The position numbers and the translations under genes were made by a program. Shown here piece after piece: positions 37,696 to 41,062 of a stretch of 41,062 nucleotides of DNA; positions within the stretch are counted from its first letter, which is position 1; the number at the start of each line of letters is the position of its first letter. The DNA is from a virus. The stretch is from the IMG/VR virus record IMGVR_UViG_3300049217_000051, positions 1-41,062 of that record; one strand, 5' to 3'. Below the pieces are notes generated by a model that was given only the letters and a program-made list of their open reading frames with translations, ran no database searches and was not told where the DNA came from.

Positions 37696-38610
37696 ATGAC
37701 ACTCGTAAAACCCTCAACTATTACCAGTCAATCAGGCGCTTACCAATACAAAGGGCAACTAACTTCGCCCTCTTTGAATTATATTGATAACCAGTTCCCT
37801 AACCTGATTGATAACACGGGTGGAACTATGCAAGGCATTCTAACGATTGCCAATGGCGCCGCTATCAACGTTTTATCAGGTGGTACCGTTACAGTACAGA
37901 GTGGTGGCGACATCAATATGCTGACGGGCTCTCTTCTATTAGCCGATACGGTTATTATCACTACTTCTTTGGATGTAGATGGAACTTTCAATACTGATGG
38001 AGTAGCTACCTTTGGAGATAAAATCTCTTTTCATAATAATGTTTCTAATCCAACTATTACTCAAAATGCTCTAACAGCTTCGGCAGGCGGACAGGCAATG
38101 TCTATCACAGCCCAAAGCGCCCATACTTCGGGACAAGGTGGATCAATAGTCCTTGCAGGTGGTTCAGGAGCTGGCTCTAATATGAATGGTGGTAGCATCC
38201 AACTGATTGGAGGAGCGGGTACCGGCGGATCAGGTGTAGATGGCGTTATCATTTTGGGTCAAGCCAGCCAAACATTACTCACTTTGGGTAATGTCGGAAT
38301 GCAAGTGGGACAAAACAGCGTTACCATCAGTGCGGGTGCTAACCACTTAACCATCGCCCAAGAGTCAGTTCCAATGATCAAACTAACCAGCGGCTCATTG
38401 AGCGGCGATGCCACCGTTACATTCCAAACAGGATTTGGACCCGCCATTTTTATGTTGGCTACTGCTGGTATCGCCTTCAATGGACACGTAGTTCATATCA
38501 AATGCGGTAGCTTTGAAGCTTTTCAGGGAAGCCCTATTTCCAATACCAGCAACGTCAATTTCTGGGTTGTAATCAACGACGATGATACCTGTACGCTAAT
38601 CGGAGCCTAA
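37696..38610 (+). CDS. Tail fibre protein with Gly-rich beta repeats
   Basis: The 304-residue product has a fibre-type start followed by repeated beta turns (INVLSGGTVTVQSGGDIN). A Gly/Ser module follows (GGSIVLAGGSGAGSNMNGGS), and the C-terminal domain with ATVTFQTGFGPAIFMLATAG is similar to the end of the fibre at 8-769. It overlaps the next gene by 1 nt (TAATG at 38608-38612). It is probably a trimeric fibre segment with a receptor-binding end. The modules are shared with neighbouring fibre genes, so recombination is likely. Confidence 0.65.
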   Translation: MTLVKPSTITSQSGAYQYKGQLTSPSLNYIDNQFPNLIDNTGGTMQGILTIANGAAINVLSGGTVTVQSGGDINMLTGSLLLADTVIITTSLDVDGTFNTDGVATFGDKISFHNNVSNPTITQNALTASAGGQAMSITAQSAHTSGQGGSIVLAGGSGAGSNMNGGSIQLIGGAGTGGSGVDGVIILGQASQTLLTLGNVGMQVGQNSVTISAGANHLTIAQESVPMIKLTSGSLSGDATVTFQTGFGPAIFMLATAGIAFNGHVVHIKCGSFEAFQGSPISNTSNVNFWVVINDDDTCTLIGA

Positions 38611-41062
38611 TGCCATCACCTTCCGCCGTTTGTAAAGTCAATAGCACCATACTCCCTATTACAGGGACGACTGGTATCAATGTTGCTGCGGGCAGCACTA
38701 TTAGTGTGTCTCTTCAGAACACATCAGGAGTGCAGTCTTGGCAAGTTGATTGTACTGAGTCAGACGGCTTCAATATCAACTCCGCTTTTGCTACCATCGA
38801 AGCAACCAAGTTCCAAGCCCTTCCGCCATTAGGCCCCATTACTTTCGTAATGCCAGCCTTTATGGTTTTGGAAAGTGTTAATGTAGGCGCTTCTATGCAA
38901 TTTACCTCCGTGGTAAATGCTGGAATGGCAAATGAAGATCGAATTACCTTTGGTGTCTTCGTCATTGGTGATACCGGACATCGTTTAGTCTTCGGTGGAG
39001 AAAATAGGGAAAGCAATATCACCTTTGGTGTTGCCTCAGACATTAATCCGGCTTTGGCCCAAGGAACAGGCGCAGCCTTCGTTACTCTTGTAGGAGATGT
39101 GACAGGTCCCAGCTCGGCTAATACCATTGTCAAGATAGCTGCACAAGGCGGCAATGGTGATGGCTATGTGCATATCGATAATGCCGGAGTGTTAACTTGG
39201 GCCCAGTTCCCAACTTCTTTACCGCCATCCGGTAGTGCTGGTGGAGATTTATCTGGTACCTATCCGAACCCAACAGTCGCCAAGATCAATGGAACCGCTG
39301 TCAATGCTTCTCCCTCTAACCAATCTGTTCTGATTGCCGCCTCTCCCACTACTTCTAATTGGACTACCATTACTAACTCCAATGTCAATGCGGCGGCTGG
39401 CATTGTTTATACCAAACTCAATCTCTCCAATAGCATTGTCAATGCGGACATCAACTCTTCCGCAGCCATAGCTTATAGCAAGCTCAATCTAACAGGAGAC
39501 ATTGTCAATGCAGATATTGCTTCGGCTGCCGCCATTGCTTATAGCAAGTTAGCTCTGACTAACTCCATTGTCAATGCCGACATCAACTCCTCTGCCGCTA
39601 TCGCTTACAGCAAACTGAACTTGACGGGTGATATCGTCAATGCAGATATTGCTTCAGGTGCCGCGATTGCTTACAGCAAGCTCAATCTAACAGGAGACAT
39701 TGTCGATGCTGACATTGCAACGGGCGCCAACATCGTGGTCTCTAAATTGCTTCCTGGCACTAATGGTCAGGTTCTCTTTTCCAATGGTGCAGCTACTTGG
39801 ACCACCATTAGCGGAGACGTTACCACCAGCCCAACAGGTGTCACTGCCTTGGGCAAGATTGCTTCTCTGGCAGGCAATGGAGATGGTTATGTAGCAGTTA
39901 GCAATACTGGTGTGGTGTCCTTTTCCACTGGACCTACTACCTTACCACCAGGTGGACCCGCAGGCGGAGACCTTTCAGGAACTTATCCTAACCCAACAGT
40001 AGCCAAAGTCAATGGAGTTTCGGTCAGCTCAGGACCAGCCAATCAGACTGTTTTGATTGCTACTTCACCGACCACTTCCAGTTGGAACAGCATCACCGAT
40101 GCTAATATCTCATCTTCTGCCGCTATTAACGTAGCCAAATTAGCTTCAGGCACTGCGGGACAAGTCTTACTCAATAACGCTACCCCAACTCCTACTTGGA
40201 CTACGCTATCACAAGACGTCACTGTTGATAAATCTGGCGTCACCACTGTCAATAGTATCTCTGGCGCCTCTCCAATAGTGATTAATCCCTCTACTTTACA
40301 ATTTGCTTCTTCTACTGCCGCACCAACATTCAAGCAGATTATTCAAGGTTCTGATGCTGCCACTCACCCACTAACAATCCAAGCCCAGAACGCCTTTGCC
40401 ACAGCTTCTACCAATATCACTGGTGGTGATTTGGACCTGAAAGCTGGCACTGGTGCCAACACCACCGGCATTGGTGGAAATGTATTCATTTCTGGTGGTA
40501 TTGGGGCCGCCACTGATGGGTATGTTGCTATACAATCTGGTGGTATTACCATCGTAGAAGTCAAGGACACTGGACTGATCGTTCCTGCCTTTGTTACAGG
40601 TGGAGTTGTCCATAATGCCAATGGTGGTCTGTTCAGCTCTTCGCTGATTGTCAATGGCGACATTACCAACGCAACGATTATTACTGATAAAATCTCACCA
40701 GGAACAGCGGGTCAAATACTACAATCCAACGCAACACCAAATGCGGTATGGGTAAGCGTCACTGGAGATGTTCTCATCTCATCTGCTGGCGCAACATCAG
40801 TTGTTGCTGTCTCTGGTGCTTCCCCAATACCTATTACACCAGCGGTTTTGGCGTGGGCAGCTTCCACTTCGGCTCCAACACTCAAACAGTCAGACAACAT
40901 AATCAATGCTTCCAATGGACAGCCTCTTACCATCCAGGCGGCTAACTCTACTGGCGGCGCTTTGCTGGGCGGAAACTTGGTGCTTACCTCTGGAACTGGT
41001 ACGACCAACGATGGCTATGTCATCTTGCAACATGGAGGAACAGCTACCTTATGGGTAGGGGA
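38610..41062 (+). CDS. Long repeat-rich tail fibre, 3'-partial at window edge
   Basis: An ATG at 38610 opens a frame with no stop to the right edge (at least 817 codons). It contains two copies of GGDLSGTYPNPTVAK (about 39240 and 39965), a motif common in fibre proteins. A 22-residue tandem repeat lies near 39438-39767 (NADINSSAAIAYSKLNLTGD), and Gly-rich modules follow, each ending in DGYV. The end resembles the module at the left edge of the window, so the two edges may belong to one gene in a circular or permuted genome, which cannot be shown here. It likely binds the host surface. Confidence 0.75.
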   Translation, partial: MPSPSAVCKVNSTILPITGTTGINVAAGSTISVSLQNTSGVQSWQVDCTESDGFNINSAFATIEATKFQALPPLGPITFVMPAFMVLESVNVGASMQFTSVVNAGMANEDRITFGVFVIGDTGHRLVFGGENRESNITFGVASDINPALAQGTGAAFVTLVGDVTGPSSANTIVKIAAQGGNGDGYVHIDNAGVLTWAQFPTSLPPSGSAGGDLSGTYPNPTVAKINGTAVNASPSNQSVLIAASPTTSNWTTITNSNVNAAAGIVYTKLNLSNSIVNADINSSAAIAYSKLNLTGDIVNADIASAAAIAYSKLALTNSIVNADINSSAAIAYSKLNLTGDIVNADIASGAAIAYSKLNLTGDIVDADIATGANIVVSKLLPGTNGQVLFSNGAATWTTISGDVTTSPTGVTALGKIASLAGNGDGYVAVSNTGVVSFSTGPTTLPPGGPAGGDLSGTYPNPTVAKVNGVSVSSGPANQTVLIATSPTTSSWNSITDANISSSAAINVAKLASGTAGQVLLNNATPTPTWTTLSQDVTVDKSGVTTVNSISGASPIVINPSTLQFASSTAAPTFKQIIQGSDAATHPLTIQAQNAFATASTNITGGDLDLKAGTGANTTGIGGNVFISGGIGAATDGYVAIQSGGITIVEVKDTGLIVPAFVTGGVVHNANGGLFSSSLIVNGDITNATIITDKISPGTAGQILQSNATPNAVWVSVTGDVLISSAGATSVVAVSGASPIPITPAVLAWAASTSAPTLKQSDNIINASNGQPLTIQAANSTGGALLGGNLVLTSGTGTTNDGYVILQHGGTATLWVG
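39438..39767 (+). repeat. Five 66-nt tandem units in the fibre gene
   Basis: Units start near 39438, 39504, 39570, 39636 and 39702 and encode 22 residues each. A shorter, diverged unit lies upstream at 39384. Odd units (INSSAAIAYSKL) and even units (IASAAAIAYSKL) alternate, so the array probably grew by copying a 132-nt pair. Confidence 0.8.

Noticed and set aside
39438-39767. CRISPR-like array because of regular 66-nt spacing
   Set aside because: The units are adjacent without spacers and stay in one reading frame that encodes a protein repeat.
1-41062. Circular genome with the fibre gene joining right and left edges
   Set aside because: The modules at both edges are alike and both frames are open, but fibres share modules often. 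No overlap or terminal repeat can be seen in the window, so this was not claimed.

Overview
This window is most likely part of the genome of a contractile-tailed (myovirus-type) phage, free or integrated. It holds a terminase, portal, scaffold and capsid block, then a tail block in the order of phage Mu: sheath, tube, tail chaperone with a -1 frameshift, tape measure, gpN-like, gpP-like, gp45-like, gp46-like, gp47/J-like, gp48-like and fibres. No host gene block, rRNA, tRNA, CRISPR array, integrase or endolysin was recognised. The host cannot be named from the sequence. A leftover piece of a GDP-mannose dehydratase gene and a secreted Cys-rich cargo gene suggest past exchange with a bacterial host.

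Layout. Positions 1-1842 (+) carry the end of the fibre module: a Gly/Ala-rich fibre, a LamG-like adhesin and two tiny membrane proteins. An IS200/IS605 element (1843-3432) with TnpA and TnpB on the minus strand separates this from a minus-strand operon (3433-7804). That operon encodes a VirE-like P-loop ATPase, several small zinc-ribbon proteins, a helix-turn-helix protein and a methyltransferase stump. A non-coding region rich in inverted repeats (7805-8327) separates it from the rightward genes. These run from the GMD remnant through two HTH proteins related to the minus-strand one, a GroES-like co-chaperonin and small unknowns. The packaging, head, tail and fibre genes follow, up to a fibre gene that runs off the right edge.

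The late genes are tightly packed, often with ATGA or TAATG overlaps, and probably form one or two transcripts. Terminase and portal load DNA into a shell built by the scaffold and capsid proteins. The sheath, tube, tape measure and baseplate form the injection machine, and modular LamG and Gly-rich fibres recognise the host. Several mobile elements interrupt this economy: an apparent class 3 intein in the terminase Walker A motif, a 54-residue GIY-YIG/NUMOD3 gene, and two IS200/IS605 elements. The second element has tnpB only and splits a secreted Cys-rich gene that becomes a continuous reading frame when the element is removed in silico.

The strongest points for follow-up are: matched changes between cleavage sites and internal guide tetranucleotides in the two IS elements; the class 3 intein; the T9G frameshift site; a terminator whose loop can kiss an upstream hairpin; the portal-ParB fusion; and a striking excess of the tripeptide Asp-Gly-Tyr in virion proteins. 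All function names come from reading motifs and gene order by eye; no database search was run.
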